A stretch of 64,000 nt of DNA from Margaritifera margaritifera (GCA_029931535.1 JAQPZY010001555.1:1405001-1469000), one strand, 5' to 3'. Counted from the stretch's first letter, positions 24,850-37,010 are shown. The notes: a model not told the origin generated them from the sequence alone. Translations and numbers: made by a program.

Positions 24850-25705
24850 GATTCCTTTTATTACTTGAGTCCTTTTCAAATGAGTATTACAATTACTATA
24901 GATGGTAATTTGCATTTAGACAAGATTATTTTTATCGTTTTACTTTCTGGCTGATGATAGGAAAACAATTTATTTTCATATCTTTATACATTTACGTTGC
25001 AATTCACTATGACACAAATATTTACAAATTTACAATTTATGCTTATGGATGATATGATTAAAGCATGTTTTAACTATCAACTCTTTTCCGCTACAAGTCT
25101 TCACCTGTTCTCCCCGTTTCGGTCAAATGCTAGCTAACTGTCGCTGTTGAATACTGATATGCAGGACTGTAGAGTTTTGCTCTTCAGAACCTCCACATGA
25201 CATCAATGAATTTGACAAGCAACTGGACATATAATTTTCTTTTGGACCGGAATATAGGTACCTGGAGTCGGAAATATACAATAGTTCTACCTGTAAAACA
25301 TACCAGGATTAACGATAAACGATAAAATCTGTAAGGAGAATGTGTCATAACCCCGGAGCATTCCTTGTCGCAAGAATTAGAGGAAAAAAAGCTGTTTGCT
25401 TTATTCAACAAATGTCGATTTGGCAGCTTAAATTCCATAGTTTGTGAGAAGCAGAGGAATAAAAGATGTTGCCATACAGCGTTAACTTGCGTTTTTCTAT
25501 CAGATTTTTAACGAATAATATTTTATCAAGCCTATTGAAAGGGTCAATATTCAATAAAAATGAAATTGTCTTTATTACGAGTGAAAGTTAATAAAATTTA
25601 AAAATGTTGCTGATGCCTTTACTTTCACAGTTTGATTTAACTGCACGATAACTGTGTTTGGTCTAACACACACGTATATATATAACATATGTTATCAAAC
25701 AGGTT
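24850..25705. other. Unassigned stretch
   Basis: No feature recognised; an 84-codon minus-strand frame (25184-25438) has no domain I can name. Confidence 0.35.
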
Positions 25706-25707
25706 AG

Positions 25708-25810
25708 AGACTTGTAATTCGATCCAACCAGGAATCGAACTGGTGCTGTGAGTAACAACACTTATCGCCTAACTGCCTGCACCATAGCCTTTTCCCACTC
25801 CGTCTTGCCC
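25708..25810 (-). mobile_element. tRNA-like sequence, probable SINE head
   Basis: The minus strand carries a B-box-like agttcgattcctgg (about 25729-25742) and, 5' of it, a weak A-box region (gtgcaggcagttaggcga). The spacing suits a tRNA but the stems are poor, and the sequence continues past the tRNA end. I infer a SINE or decayed tRNA pseudogene. Confidence 0.55.
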
Positions 25811-26403
25811 TCATACCCCCAAAGAGATCGGATAATTTGATGGAAAGCCCTCGAAGTGCACGATAACGTAATCGTAATGCAAGCGAAAGTCAACACTAAA
25901 GTAACGGCACAAACCCTCAAAATTTATAATTTCAAAATGCAAGGGATACACATGAACTAAAATTAGGAATCAAGAAATATTCAGGAAGCTTTCAATGTTT
26001 ATGTTAATTGCGAAAAGATCATTACCCCGTTTGATGTATTTCTATTCATAATTGAGTGGTTTGTGTATTTTTTCTGTAAAGTGTTTGATTGTCTTTCAGA
26101 AATAATGTTTTTAATATCAGCGTTTATCCATGCTTGGTTGCATTTTCTACTTGTAATTATTATCATATAGTTATTTACAATCAATCATTTATTAAGGAAG
26201 ATTAGATTACACTGATCAGTGGTCTATCTTGTACATTGAATTTCAAGCGGTCATAATTTAGACAGAGAATCAATTTTGGCATCTTTATTATTGAAGAGGC
26301 GATACGACGTTTGTCCAAACCAGAGTTTGCAGCAACACTTTTTGTTTCCATCATAATTATCTACGTCATGCATGTTAGTAATTTTTTTTAGAAATGACAG
26401 ACT

Positions 26404-26868
26404 TAGTCTCGTTCAACCAGACTCTCGCGTAGCTCCTCGAGATCTTCGCCATGCGAGGGTCTCGTAAAATGTTTCATTTATCTCTGTTACCGATATAAAG
26501 CGCTTCGGTAAAACTTTGTAGAACTGAAACCATAAAGACATCGCTCCGTACATCAAAATTTGTCTAGACATATTTTCTGCAATCATTCAAACCCAAACAA
26601 TATTGAAAACTTAAACGGATATAATTTAACGCTACTACCGATCCATTAGATGTGTCTCAGTCACCGAATGAAAATGTCCTTGTATATGACTTGATCTTAT
26701 CATCACAATTAGGTAAGACAAAACCTCATCTCATTGGCCAACGAAATCGCGTTTCCAGTTTTTGAGAAAGTTATGTTTTAGTGTTACGAGAAAAAAATCG
26801 GTTTTTTAACGGACCATCGTGTGGCGATGCGCTCACGGAGCCACGCAATAGTCAGGCTGGACGAAACG
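26404..26868. mobile_element. Non-autonomous terminal-inverted-repeat DNA transposon with 10-bp target duplication
   Basis: The left end (26404-26465) and the reverse complement of the right end (26812-26868) align over about 58 bases with mismatches. Shared cores are tcgttcaaccagact against tcgtccagcctgact, gcgtagctcc against gcgtggctcc, and gatcttcgccatgcgaggg against gcatcgccacacgatgg. Both sides are flanked by a perfect direct repeat atgacagact (26394-26403 and 26869-26878). No transposase frame lies inside the 350-bp interior. Long inverted ends plus a ~10-bp duplication fit a Mutator-type element, but the superfamily is not proven. Confidence 0.82.
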
Positions 26869-26879
26869 ATGACAGACTG

Positions 26880-28250
26880 CTTAAACTAAACCAATTATAC
26901 ATTCCATACGTTGTTCCAGAAGGAATCGAAGGACGCCAACTGTTTTGGCCATGAGAGAGCACCCACGAGGAGAATACATAGAAGATCAGATTAAGTTTAC
27001 CTTACACACTATGAACATTGTTCTTTGTCTTTCGTATATTTAGCATTTAAACACGGCTCACATTTAGTAAAATGACGGAGACTGTAAGTAGGTAGGTATA
27101 GGAAGATATATTGCAAAGTCATTACAAATCAATAGAAATGTGCGCTGCGTTTTTCATCACTCTCAGAACAAAACTAGACCCTTGGATTCAGCATGGAAAT
27201 AGTTGAAACCATTTTTATCTTCAAGTCAAACTAGAAACAGAAACATCTGAGACAAGAAATTAGTCGAAATTACGGTTTGACTGAAATGGTAATATACAAG
27301 ACTCAGGATTTAAAGAGGAACTAGGATAAATGTAAATATTTTCAGAATGGAGCGTGTATTTCGAAGACAGGAAGACACTCAACAGTATAATAAAGTCTGC
27401 CTAATAAAAAAACAAAACAAAAAAAAAACAAAAAAACAAACAGGTAAAACTAGTTCAAAAGTACAAGATTATCTTGTAGTAAGTGACAGTTTCTCTTAAA
27501 CAACAGATTTCTATATGATTTCACTGTACATGTTCAATAGTACGTTATTTTCTTTTCCAAAAGCTTTATTGACATGAAGAATATGACATATACATGTTAT
27601 ACATTAAATATTTTAACATTTTAGCAAACACTTTTCGTTAAGACAAGCAATGTAGGCAATTCTAAACAATTATTTTTTTTGTCACTGTTGGATGAAACAT
27701 AAAAACTAAGGAAAGAAAGAAGAATATGATAGAAAAGGATATATTATTGATATACATACTTTTAAAGTTGGCCTACTAATATACTTTTGCTAGTATGATG
27801 GATGACATTTCAGTCTAAATACTTCAAGCTATAACATAATATTGGAAGTGTAATACTAAACTCTCCTGATGTTTTCGATACCCTGATGAAATGAATTTAT
27901 TATTTGACAATCATTATTTAATGTCATCATGTGGACTTACGCAGGGTATCTGATCTTTGAATCTCAAAAAACCGATTCTTTAGCAATCGATGCCAAGTTC
28001 TGATATAAATTCTGTCGTACATTTTTTAATGTAAACTGGTTGTTCTGATACGAATTTAGAGGACGATATGAAATTGACTCTTGCAGATCATTTAATCGTA
28101 TAAGATGAACTATCATCTTTGCACTTAACATCTCTGTCATTCCATACATTCATCTCATTCAACAATCCAGTCGGTAATCAATAATATAATAGATGCCTTA
28201 AGCGGTTATATGAATTATCTCTTAATCTCCAGCTTTCTATTATTAAATCT
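26880..28250. other. Unassigned stretch
   Basis: No coding domain or repeat assigned. An A/C-rich low-complexity run lies at 27405-27445. Confidence 0.4.
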
Positions 28251-28254
28251 TCTG

Positions 28255-28717
28255 TAAAAGCCTTTGTAACAAACATTTAGATTAGTTAAAATTGCATCAT
28301 GTGACGCATGAAACTTTAAGTTATTGGTTCATAAAACCAGAAAGGAACTACTTATGTATTCAATCTTTCAATACGATTTTGGATGAGAATCAAAATGTGT
28401 AATAAATTTGTCGCTTTACTTGTATCAAAAGCGTTCGTTTGACACTTTTAACTGATTAAAGACTACTTTATTTTATGCTGTCGTAAAACTGACTCTCTAC
28501 GTTGAAACTCTTTTGGGATATATAGAAAGTATCGTATGTATACATAAGAATTATTCGTACGTATGACGATTAGGATTTCTAAATTATCATTTAATAATTA
28601 ATGTTTTTTACAAAGCCATTGTAGCAAGTATTTAGATTGATTAAAATTGCATCATGTGACTCAGAAAACTGGAAGTTATTAGTTCATGAAACCAGAATGG
28701 AACTACTCATGTATTCA
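28255..28717. repeat. Two direct copies of a ~107-bp segment, ~250 bp apart
   Basis: Copies at about 28255-28362 and 28611-28717 share tttagattNNttaaaattgc, atcatgtgac, aagttatt, gttcat and accagaaNggaactact. The spacer is unique. Confidence 0.88.
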
Positions 28718-29019
28718 TGTGCTCTTCTTGCTTGCTTTGACAATATTTGTAAACAATGGTTAAATTATAGTTTTGCTATTTAGGTCTCTCTCGGGTTTTT
28801 TTTAGCAGCGTTGAAAGTGGGCAAGGCACATGTCAAAATTGTTTGCTCTTCAGCTCTTGCAATGTAGAGAAAAGTAGCATACATTTACATGTGTTTCATC
28901 TAATTTGATTCTAATTTAGTTTTGTTCACTATTAGGAAAACTATGTGCTGTCTGAAGCAGACAGCTGATGAAAATTGCTTTTTTGGGCAAATGTATCTGA
29001 AATATCAAGAAAGTAAAGT

Positions 29020-29727
29020 AGGACATCGCTTTGCTACGGTCGTTCATTAAGTGTATAATTGATTACACGCTATGCATGATAGGACATCGCTTGCTACGGT
29101 CGTTCATTGAGTGTGTAATCGATTACACGCTGTGCATGAGAGGACATCGCTTGCTACGGCCGTTCATTAAGTGTGTAATCGATTACACGCTATGCAGGAG
29201 AGGACATCGCTTGCTACGGTCGTTCATTAAGTGTGTAATCGATTACACGCTGTGCATGAGAGGACATCGCTTGCTACGGTCGTTCATTGAGTGTGTAATC
29301 GATTACACGCTGTGCATGAGAGGACATCGCTTGCTACGGCCGTTCATTAAGTGTGTAATCGATTACACGCTATGCATGAGAGGACTTCGCTTGCTAAGGT
29401 TGTTCATTAAGTGTGTAATTGATTACACGCTGTGCATGAGAGAACATCGCTTGCTACGGCCGTTCATTAAGTGTGTAATCGATTACACGTTGTGCATGAG
29501 AGGACATCGCTTGCTTCGGGCGTTCATTAAGTGTGTAATCGATTACACTCTATGCATGAGAGGACATCGCTTGCTACGGCCGTTCATTAAGTGTGTAATC
29601 GATTACACTCTATGCACGAGAGGACATAGCTTGCTACGGTCGTTCATTAAGTGTGTAATCGATTACACGCTGTGCACGAGACGACATCGCTTGCTACGGT
29701 TGTTCATCTAATGTGTGCGATCGATTT
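29020..29727. repeat. Tandem array, exact 60-bp unit, about 11.7 copies, each with a palindrome
   Basis: The unit is aggacatcgcttgctacggt, cgttcattaagtgtgtaatc, gattacacgctgtgcatgag. Apart from one extra T in the first unit the length is constant. The centre holds the perfect 16-bp palindrome GTGTAATCGATTACAC, intact in nine units and one or two substitutions away in two. The period is divisible by three and lacks stops in one frame, which gives a 226-codon frame of a 20-residue repeat (GHRLLRSFIKCVIDYTLCMR). There is no unique N- or C-terminal sequence, so I do not call it a gene. Confidence 0.97.
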
Positions 29728-29729
29728 TG

Positions 29730-30510
29730 AAGCTTAATGACTCATGAATCCTATAAAATATAAAGTTCAATTCTTAAAACATTCCACAAAGTAACCATTT
29801 ATAACCAGTTACCGTACAGTACATCAAATAAGCATACACTGGAGTCAAATCACTATTTCTGAATAATAATAAAATACTTTGCTCAAGCGTAAGGTGTGTA
29901 TAATGTCATTGCATCTGTGAGTGAGTACCATCATCACATGACTTACGCCATAAAAACCATCACCTGATTCTACGGCAATATAAGACCAATATACTATCAA
30001 CATAAGTCACACTCGCACTAACTGTTTAATGGATGTCTAATCTGACCGCACCATCGCACAATAGCTTGATTTGGTGACCTTCTTGTACAAAAGTAAGCAG
30101 TCGAGTGAATTTGCATCAAATAAAGACTAATAAAGGATTGTACTAGATTAGTAGTAATATGCAATATTTGCAAATGAAATACGGTTTTAGCATTGGTTGG
30201 AGTAACACATAGAGCAAAACTAATTAGAGAAATTCCTGACAAAAAGCTAGCTGGCAAACGTATGGGCTTACAGCGGAACATGGAAATTGGATAGTGTTTA
30301 TGCCGCTTGCACACTTTAAATCGCGTAATTTTGCGTGGGAGGGGCGTCAATCTTATTTTTTTTAACGGTATGCTATTTTCCATCAATGACAGCATATTTA
30401 TAATGAAAAACACGTTTATGTCCATACATATGGGATGGGGTGAAGAAGTATCTTCCGACTTCTTGAAAACAATCATCTCAGACAGCGACTGTTATACTTC
30501 CGCTCTATAA
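29730..30510. other. Unassigned stretch with a 152-codon minus-strand frame
   Basis: The minus-strand frame 30018-30476 is the longest low-repeat frame outside transposons (152 residues, Ile/Ser/Pro-rich, with short hydrophobic patches). I recognise no domain or conserved motif. It may be chance, since it stops shortly before a dispersed repeat begins at 30540. Confidence 0.3.
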
Positions 30511-30539
30511 TGGGAACTGACAATTCATTCTTTAATCTA

Positions 30540-31240
30540 TGTTTTTCGAGAGAACATTTAGCCTTCTCGCTGACTTAACGTGCTGATAAGTGTAAAGTTA
30601 AATAAAGTGTTTGGTATGAAATATAAATAAATTCTGTTTACAAATTATCGCCAGGAAACAAAGATTTGGTTAAAGTCGTTTTCTCGTAATTTCTTGCTGG
30701 AGGAAAAAAAAAAAAAAAGAAAAAGACTTTGCCAATAGCGTTTTCCACAATTTATAACTAGTCTTCATGAACAAATTCTGTTCAAATCGTTTGCACCATT
30801 CCGTCGATGCTTGCCTCGTTGCTAGTTGATTTACATCAGTCAATCAGCACTGTTTCCTATTTCACCAACTCAGAAGAAATACGTATTTATTTAAAACGAA
30901 ATAGTTCTGCTGATGATTCTTAAACGTAACACGACTATCTTTTTGCTGAACAAAACAATAAAATAATAAATAAAAAGTACCCTACAGTTCAAGCATTAAT
31001 TTTACTAATTAGCGTAAAGAGTGAACTATTTATCTGTTGTAAGCACACTTTTTTTGTCTAAGCTGTCGTCATGAGAGATGAAACATTCTCACATTTTGTT
31101 TAGTTGCACTGTAGTAGAAAGACAGGTGCGTATCAAACGATATTAGAGATATATAAGTAACGAAAGAAGATGCAATGGGTAGAACTCAAGTCAGATTTTT
31201 CTACTCAGACGATGGACATATAAATCTCGGATCTAACTTT
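30540..31240 (+). mobile_element. Dispersed repeat, copy C (3' half of the family at 38426-39740)
   Basis: It aligns base by base, with indels, to 39065-39740. Shared blocks include gtgtaaagttaNataaagtg, tatgaaatataaataaattc, cttgcctcgttNctagttg, catNaatcagcactgtttc, cacgactatctttNtgctga, agtaacgaaagaaga and acatataaatctcgga. The homology starts near gaNaacNtttagcc and ends near ctcgga. No coding sequence is visible. Class unknown. Confidence 0.85.
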
Positions 31241-31259
31241 AAAAAAGCTGTAAATTGAA

Positions 31260-32130
31260 CAAAGTAACTCCAAAGATAATCTCAAAAAGGCAAAGTCAAC
31301 ACTGAAGGACATAAGTCCTTTTTCTCTTATTTTCTTTCTATTTTGTGACTGGGTTGAATGTTTTCGTCATGTGATACTATATTTACATGTACTAGGTGTA
31401 TTATGCGCATTTTCTGGTTTGCTTCGTGATACATAGAAACATTCAGTAACAATTGATGAATTCGAACCGTAACATTTCATTCAAAATAAATTATCTTAGC
31501 CGCACTTTGTCGATGAACAGTCACTTATATAAGCATGCTTTCAAGATCTGTCAGGATATTAAAATTAAAATCTTTCCCATTCAGAATAAGCAAAACTGTT
31601 GAGTGTAGTTCCAACAAACAAAAGCTGAAAAAGGAGACCTTTCTAATAATCTTGATTAATAGGCATATTGACTGTTTGCTATCGACATGCAATTTTAGCA
31701 CAGTCTGGAGATTTCAAAGGAGAAAAACTAATTGACTTACAGCAGCAAAGTCGATTAGGACTGCTTTGGTGCTTTATATGGCAGTCATAAGATTTAGAAA
31801 AAAAGATTTTGTAATAGAAAATTATTTTCTAAGCTATAGAGAACGCTTCAGATGAACAGGTTAAAACTGACCATACATCATGCTTAAACCTTTGCTGGCC
31901 ACTGAATGGAAAGGATGGAGAAGAAAATATGAACCTTATATGCTACTAAATTTAGAAAATCCACTCAATAATGTTATGTCCACTTATAAGTTTATCCTTG
32001 TAGAGTTCCTTTTTATATCTGATTTCAATCTAATGCTATATGCAGTCACTGAATACCCGAGTAATGACTCAGTTGGGACTGAATAATTCGAACAACCTAG
32101 TAGTTGTCCACTACATATGGCGATAACTCT
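31260..32130. other. Unassigned stretch
   Basis: No feature recognised; short frames at 31535-31735 and 31880-32086 lack domains. Confidence 0.35.
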
Positions 32131-32136
32131 GAACTG

Positions 32137-32368
32137 GACTTCATGTGTCGATTGCTGAACTAGGTTTCATTTGGCAATTGCTGAAATGGACATCATGTGG
32201 CAATTACTGAACTTGACTTCATGTGGCAATTGCTGAACTGGACTTCATATGGCAATTGCTGAACTGGGCTTCATGTGGCGATTGCTAAACTAGGCTTCAT
32301 ATGGCGATTGCTGAAGTGGACTTCATGTGGCAATTGATGAACTGGACTTCATGTGGCGACTGCTGAAC
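32137..32368. repeat. Minisatellite, 26-bp unit, about 9 copies
   Basis: The unit is ttgctgaactggacttcatg plus tggcaa, with variants (gcgattg, taggcttc). Confidence 0.95.
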
Positions 32369-32399
32369 TTTGATTTTTCTGCAAACTAACAGCAGGATT

Positions 32400-33220
32400 A
32401 TGTTCAATAGAAAAGTAAATTAAAATATCATCTTCCTTCTTCAAGGATTCGATGCAATTTGTTATAAGAACTATGTGATTATTGTGATAGTGTCAATCCA
32501 TAGACCCTTGTGACCATTGACAGAAATTATGAGATGGAGAAGAAATGTTTCAAGAAGAATGGTGATGTAATTTCTTGTGTTTGTATTCCAGATGTTCTTC
32601 CGCACTAAACGCTGCACCTGCAGACTAGCGTGCCTGTTCTGCACCACGATGTGAACAAATGCAGTGCAGTCAATAAAACTGTGTGAACAAATCTTGTGAT
32701 TTTTTAATTTGTTTTTGAAAAGATAAAGAGGGAGTAAAGAAATTTGCAGCCGTGCATACTATACAGATGTGACGATAATTGAAGTACAATGTGTTCAAGT
32801 AATTTCAGGGTTTGACAAAAGAGTACAAGAAAGATGACACTAAATAAGCTAACATATGACATGTGAATTGGGTATATATTTTAGAAAAAGAAGCTGAGCT
32901 ACAGTATTGATTATAACGTTGATTCCGTATTAAAGGTAAGGTATCTTTGTCTTAGTGGTTTACCTGTATTTATTTAATCTATGCTGGTACTATAAATTTT
33001 GAGGCAATGCGCTCAATGTAGAAAATAAGAAAACTAAATCTTAGAAATCATTGCAGATAACTGAGATTTATTTTCAGACTGCTGAGGAATTGATTTTCAC
33101 CTTCCAGCTTAAGATGCAGAAGATCTGTTGCAGCTTACATTTAAAAGAACAACCCTAAAAGAAAACTTATAAATTTCATGCAGAGTGTAGATGTGAAGCA
33201 ATACAAGAAGTCATTTTATT
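32400..33220. other. Unassigned stretch
   Basis: No feature recognised. Confidence 0.35.
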
Positions 33221-33224
33221 TCTT

Positions 33225-33560
33225 GTGGTCCATGCGACCTTGGTCTGTTAGCCCTTTGGACCTCACGGGTAACCTACTCGTGAATTTTTGTGAAGGTATG
33301 GACAGTGTGACTCAAAACATCACTTGGACAAATTTTACTTTGTTTAGATTCATAATGATCTTGACCTTTTACCTTTAAACATTGAAATCGCGAAACTTCG
33401 TTGTACTTTCATGGACATTATACATGTAAGGGCTGGTGAAGTCATATTCAGCATCAAGCAGAAATCATGCATGAATATCAGGTCATAATGACCTCGATCT
33501 GTATTCCTTTGAGCTAAAAATCGACAGGTTTGTTATTTTCTCTGAACGTTTGTGAAGGTA
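33225..33560. repeat. Two diverged copies of a ~250-bp segment
   Basis: Near 33230-33300 and 33485-33560 the same order appears: a gacc(t/t)(t/c)g(g/a)tctgt block, cctttg(g/a), an acctactcgtgaa or atcgacaggtttg region, then gtttgtgaaggta or its variant. Both look like old copies of a tgacc-rich dispersed repeat. Related tgacccttgaccc blocks occur at 34272-34305. The relationship is approximate. Confidence 0.45.
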
Positions 33561-33604
33561 CTAGGATTAGAACTTACAGAAATTGTAACGTAATTTGCAA
33601 TTAT

Positions 33605-34000
33605 TGTTGCGTACCGTTCACGCACAGTTTTAGATCGTTTGAATCGCCTGAGGTACCGTTCCAGTTTCGTACCCGTTTCATACCGTTTCTAGCCGCCCAT
33701 TAATCGTCTTTTCGTATCCTTACCGATTATAACCGTTCCCTACCGTACCTTTTCAAGATAGATTCCCAGCGTCTCGCCACCTGTAGTTACTGAAATTCAG
33801 TTTTCTGCCTTAATTTAACTTAACAAAGTTAATTGATTCATCGTAACTTCTATTAAAACGATTAAAAGTTCTTAACATTAAAAACAACCATTTAAGTTGT
33901 TTCTATGTTACCTGGTCAACTTACCGTTTCGTATCATTCTAAATGGTTTTCCAAGTCGTGCTCTATGCTCTTCGTACCATTTTCCACCGTTTATGTACCG
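33605..34000. repeat. Cluster of degenerate cgtaccgttt motifs
   Basis: About ten occurrences of taccg(t/a) in varied contexts (gcgtaccgttc, ggtaccgttcc, cataccgtttc, ccttaccgat, ccctaccgtacc, cttaccgtttcg, tgtaccgtac) are spread over 400 bases, interrupted by unrelated AT-rich sequence at 33780-33900. It may be a highly decayed minisatellite. Confidence 0.5.
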
Positions 34001-34009
34001 TACAGTGCC

Positions 34010-34690
34010 TTTTGCGTTGCCAATGTTGCAAATGACGTTACCAGTTCTGTAAGTTATTGCGTGCTAACTAAAAGCTTCCACGTGGACTGATGGAGAAAGT
34101 CACGGCATCATGCATCCCGCCATGGACAGGTGAACGGAAATTAAATAGGTATTATTTACTTCTTCTTATATTTGCGAGTTCTTTTGTTGAAAAAAAAAAT
34201 GTTTTGAAGGGTTTTATTTGTTTACACCAGAATAACTGCTACCGAAATTGAGTTCATATCACTGAATTTAGCTTGACCCTTGACCCTTATCTGTGACCTT
34301 GACCCTAATGAGAAAAATGGCATTTTTTTTGAAAATATTTTTTTTCTTTTAATTTCCCATTGTCTTAGTTTTAAAATATATATGTTACCAACTTTTCCCA
34401 CTAAATTCCCATGGAAGAAAATTAATGACAATTGGCACTGGACTATAAAGGGAAAATAATTTCCTATTCGATTCAATAGAAAACTGTCAATAGCATCTCT
34501 ATGAAGTAAAGACTTATTGTAGAAGCATATCAATTCCATTAGATTAATTAAGATTAGACCTGGAATGTTTGCAAATGGCATTTGACTTTAGAATAGATTT
34601 ACAATCATAAAGAGGCGAAAATAATAAGCTTAGAGGAAAGTCGAAAATGACGGAAGACTGCTTTTTATTTTTCGGTTGTGTTCGTCAGAC
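34010..34690. other. Unassigned stretch
   Basis: A 119-codon minus-strand frame (34222-34581) has no recognisable domain. Closely spaced tgacc half-sites lie at 34272-34305. Confidence 0.35.
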
Positions 34691-34692
34691 TC

Positions 34693-34694
<2 letters not shown>

Positions 34695-34779
<85 letters not shown>
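34695..34779. repeat. (GA)n microsatellite
   Basis: About 42 uninterrupted GA units followed by a short TG run. Confidence 0.98.
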
Positions 34780-34781
<2 letters not shown>

Positions 34782-34879
34782 TGTGTGTGTTTATTAACAG
34801 TCGTAATAAGATTCAATGGTTTTCCAATCAAAAGAACCTGATAAAGATAAATATGATTTTTATTTTATTTTTTTAAATG

Positions 34880-35925
34880 GGTGTACGGCACGCTGGACAA
34901 ACATTGATTCTCGAGTAGATGAAAATAGTGGACGCGAAACAATGAACCACGAACCCCTCTTTCTGCTTTAAGAAATTCACTCATTGGTTAAATCATGCAG
35001 AGTTTCGTTGTCCGCGTGATTCCTACTTTGAAAATAATAGCTTAGAATTTGTTTTTTAAAAATATGTCTGAATGGTCTCTTCATCATAGTGTTGCTGAGT
35101 ACAGTTTCTCATTTTGACCAGCAGGAGAGAAGCAGCAGTTTAAATTTGTAAACCTACTAGAAACATGTAAGGCCACCATAATAGAATTTGCATTTGATGT
35201 TTTACATTTTGTTGGAACAAAATATTTTAAATTGTTAACTCCCTCCGCCGAAAATATGTATTTCATCTTCTCATTTGATGACGTTCTAGAGTGCAGTTTT
35301 TATTTAATACATGGTGTCAACCATCACAAATCCATTCTAATCTAATAATAATTTATTTAGTGATGTATGTAAAACAATCATGCTTTGTTTTGACTGATCT
35401 AGAAGTATTTGAAGTTGTATAACATAATATTTGTCACATGACATAACTAAAAAGACAATGTTATTTATGAAAAACATATGCTATACAACCGCAGGGCATT
35501 CGTGCTTCCAACAACAGCTGGAAATGACATTAATAGTTTTCAGAACGCGGAAGAGTTGGAACAAATGCTGGAATGCTTTTATGAGCTGTGGTAATACGAT
35601 TTACCGGTATTATAAAAAATGTGTTTTTATTTTTCAAGTTTTAATGAACCTGCATAATTATTTCTCAGAGTATACATTTATAATATGTAAATAACATTGC
35701 CAAATAGTGTCTTATTTGATGTACAAAACCAGTATTGTGCACATTCTGAATTGTCAACATATATTTGTGTCTGAAATGTAAGCATACATTTAGATATATT
35801 TAGTTCATTATTTGTACAATCCACTGTCTTTTTCTAATTTATTTAGATAAAAAACCAAAAGATCCACTAATTTACTCATAATGATACATGAAACTCATGA
35901 TGCATTTTTGAATTAAGTTTGAATG
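34880..35925. other. Unassigned stretch
   Basis: No domain recognised. Near 35340-35362 a ctaataataatttattta run resembles LINE 3' tails but has no attached coding relic. Confidence 0.35.
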
Positions 35926-35929
35926 TGCA

Positions 35930-36026
35930 CCTTACCTGGCACATCATGTTTCCTTAACCTGACACACCATGTTTCCTTTACCTGGCACATCATGTTTCCT
36001 TTACCTGGCACATCATGTTTCCTTTA
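35930..36026. repeat. Short minisatellite, 23/24-bp unit, 4 copies
   Basis: The unit is ctttacctggcacatcatgt plus ttc. Confidence 0.95.
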
Positions 36027-36124
36027 TTAGCTCTTTGTTCTCACCAAACTTGTATGTAGCTTTTCAAACGGGAAATGATCTTTCGTGGTTTTCCATATAT
36101 ATGTTGGCTAAACAGTTGATTTCA

Positions 36125-36345
36125 GAAAACGAATGAATAACCACAAGAGCCACATTCGCAACAAAATCAAAGCGACACTTGCCAACCACTACAACTCGAC
36201 TGGGCATTCAGTCGAGTCCCTCGAGATGCTACGGATTGATTCTAACCTGGTATGGGCCAATATAGAACGCACACGTAAGGAACGATACTGGATACTTCAA
36301 TTGAAAACTCATGGTGAGTTCGGCCTAAATGAAAAAGTGTAACCT
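36125..36345 (+). mobile_element. Penelope-like element, GIY-YIG endonuclease C-terminal relic
   Basis: A 69-codon frame carries the C-terminal part of the GIY-YIG domain typical of Penelope-like retroelements: NNHKSHIRN, then ANHYNSTGHSVESLEMLRI, then ERTRKERYWILQLKTHGEFG and a terminal LNEKV. The conserved His of the GHS motif, the catalytic-region Glu of RKERYW and the GLN ending are present. The reverse transcriptase and the GIY and YIG motifs are missing upstream (the preceding bases are unrelated), so it is 5'-truncated. The nearby hammerhead-like modules at 36937 and 37153 support the assignment. Confidence 0.78.
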
Positions 36346-36448
36346 TCCTAATGCAATCTTATCAACACTACAGCCAAGCATCAGTTTTTCAGACATACGC
36401 AATTTTTGCGATAATATTTACCCTAGAAAATATTCCGTTACTATTTAC

Positions 36449-36449
<1 letters not shown>

Positions 36450-36509
<60 letters not shown>
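36450..36509. repeat. (TTA)n microsatellite
   Basis: About 20 TTA units. Confidence 0.98.
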
Positions 36510-36936
36510 TGAACTCTTATCCATTATCCGCTATACCATGCTCTTGACATACTTCCTTAGTACCTCCATGCATAACTTTACCGGGATATAATTTCTTGTG
36601 CACATTTTGATAATGGCGTTGATATTTCGCCGCGCATGGTGTCAGTCCTTTGTTGCCAGCCTGGTAATAGGTCAAAACACTTTGGTCCTCTTCGTGATAG
36701 GCACGATACACACTTCTTTTAATTTTTTTTACACAACTTTGTTGGGCTGATTTCAGCATAACATAGATATGTAGTTTACCGTTTTAGACCGTGTTTTAAT
36801 TGTGTCTTCTTTCTTTCTTCTATTATTTATCCTTTGTTTGTTTTTTTTCCCGTCATTGTAAAATGTAGGAGTCATGAATTTCTCTTGGCTTTTGTGGTTT
36901 TTTTTTGTGTGTGTGTGGATGTAAATAGTTTCTTCC
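36510..36936. other. Probable untranslated part of the Penelope-like element
   Basis: An 80-codon minus-strand frame (36517-36759) has no recognised domain. The stretch links the endonuclease relic to the first hammerhead-like module and becomes T-rich with gtgtgtgtg near 36905-36918, as does the second module at 37115-37127. Confidence 0.4.
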
Positions 36937-37010
36937 CCTTACGAAGAGCTGGTTTAGCTCGAAACGTTAGGAAACTGTTTTCTTTTTGCACGGTTATAAA
37001 TTTTAGTGTC

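Noticed and set aside
29031..29711. 226-codon open frame with a 20-residue repeat
   Set aside because: It is entirely the 60-bp tandem array. A period divisible by three keeps one frame open, and there is no unique start or end.
34647..34876. Arg-Glu repeat protein
   Set aside because: It is a translation of the (GA)n tract.
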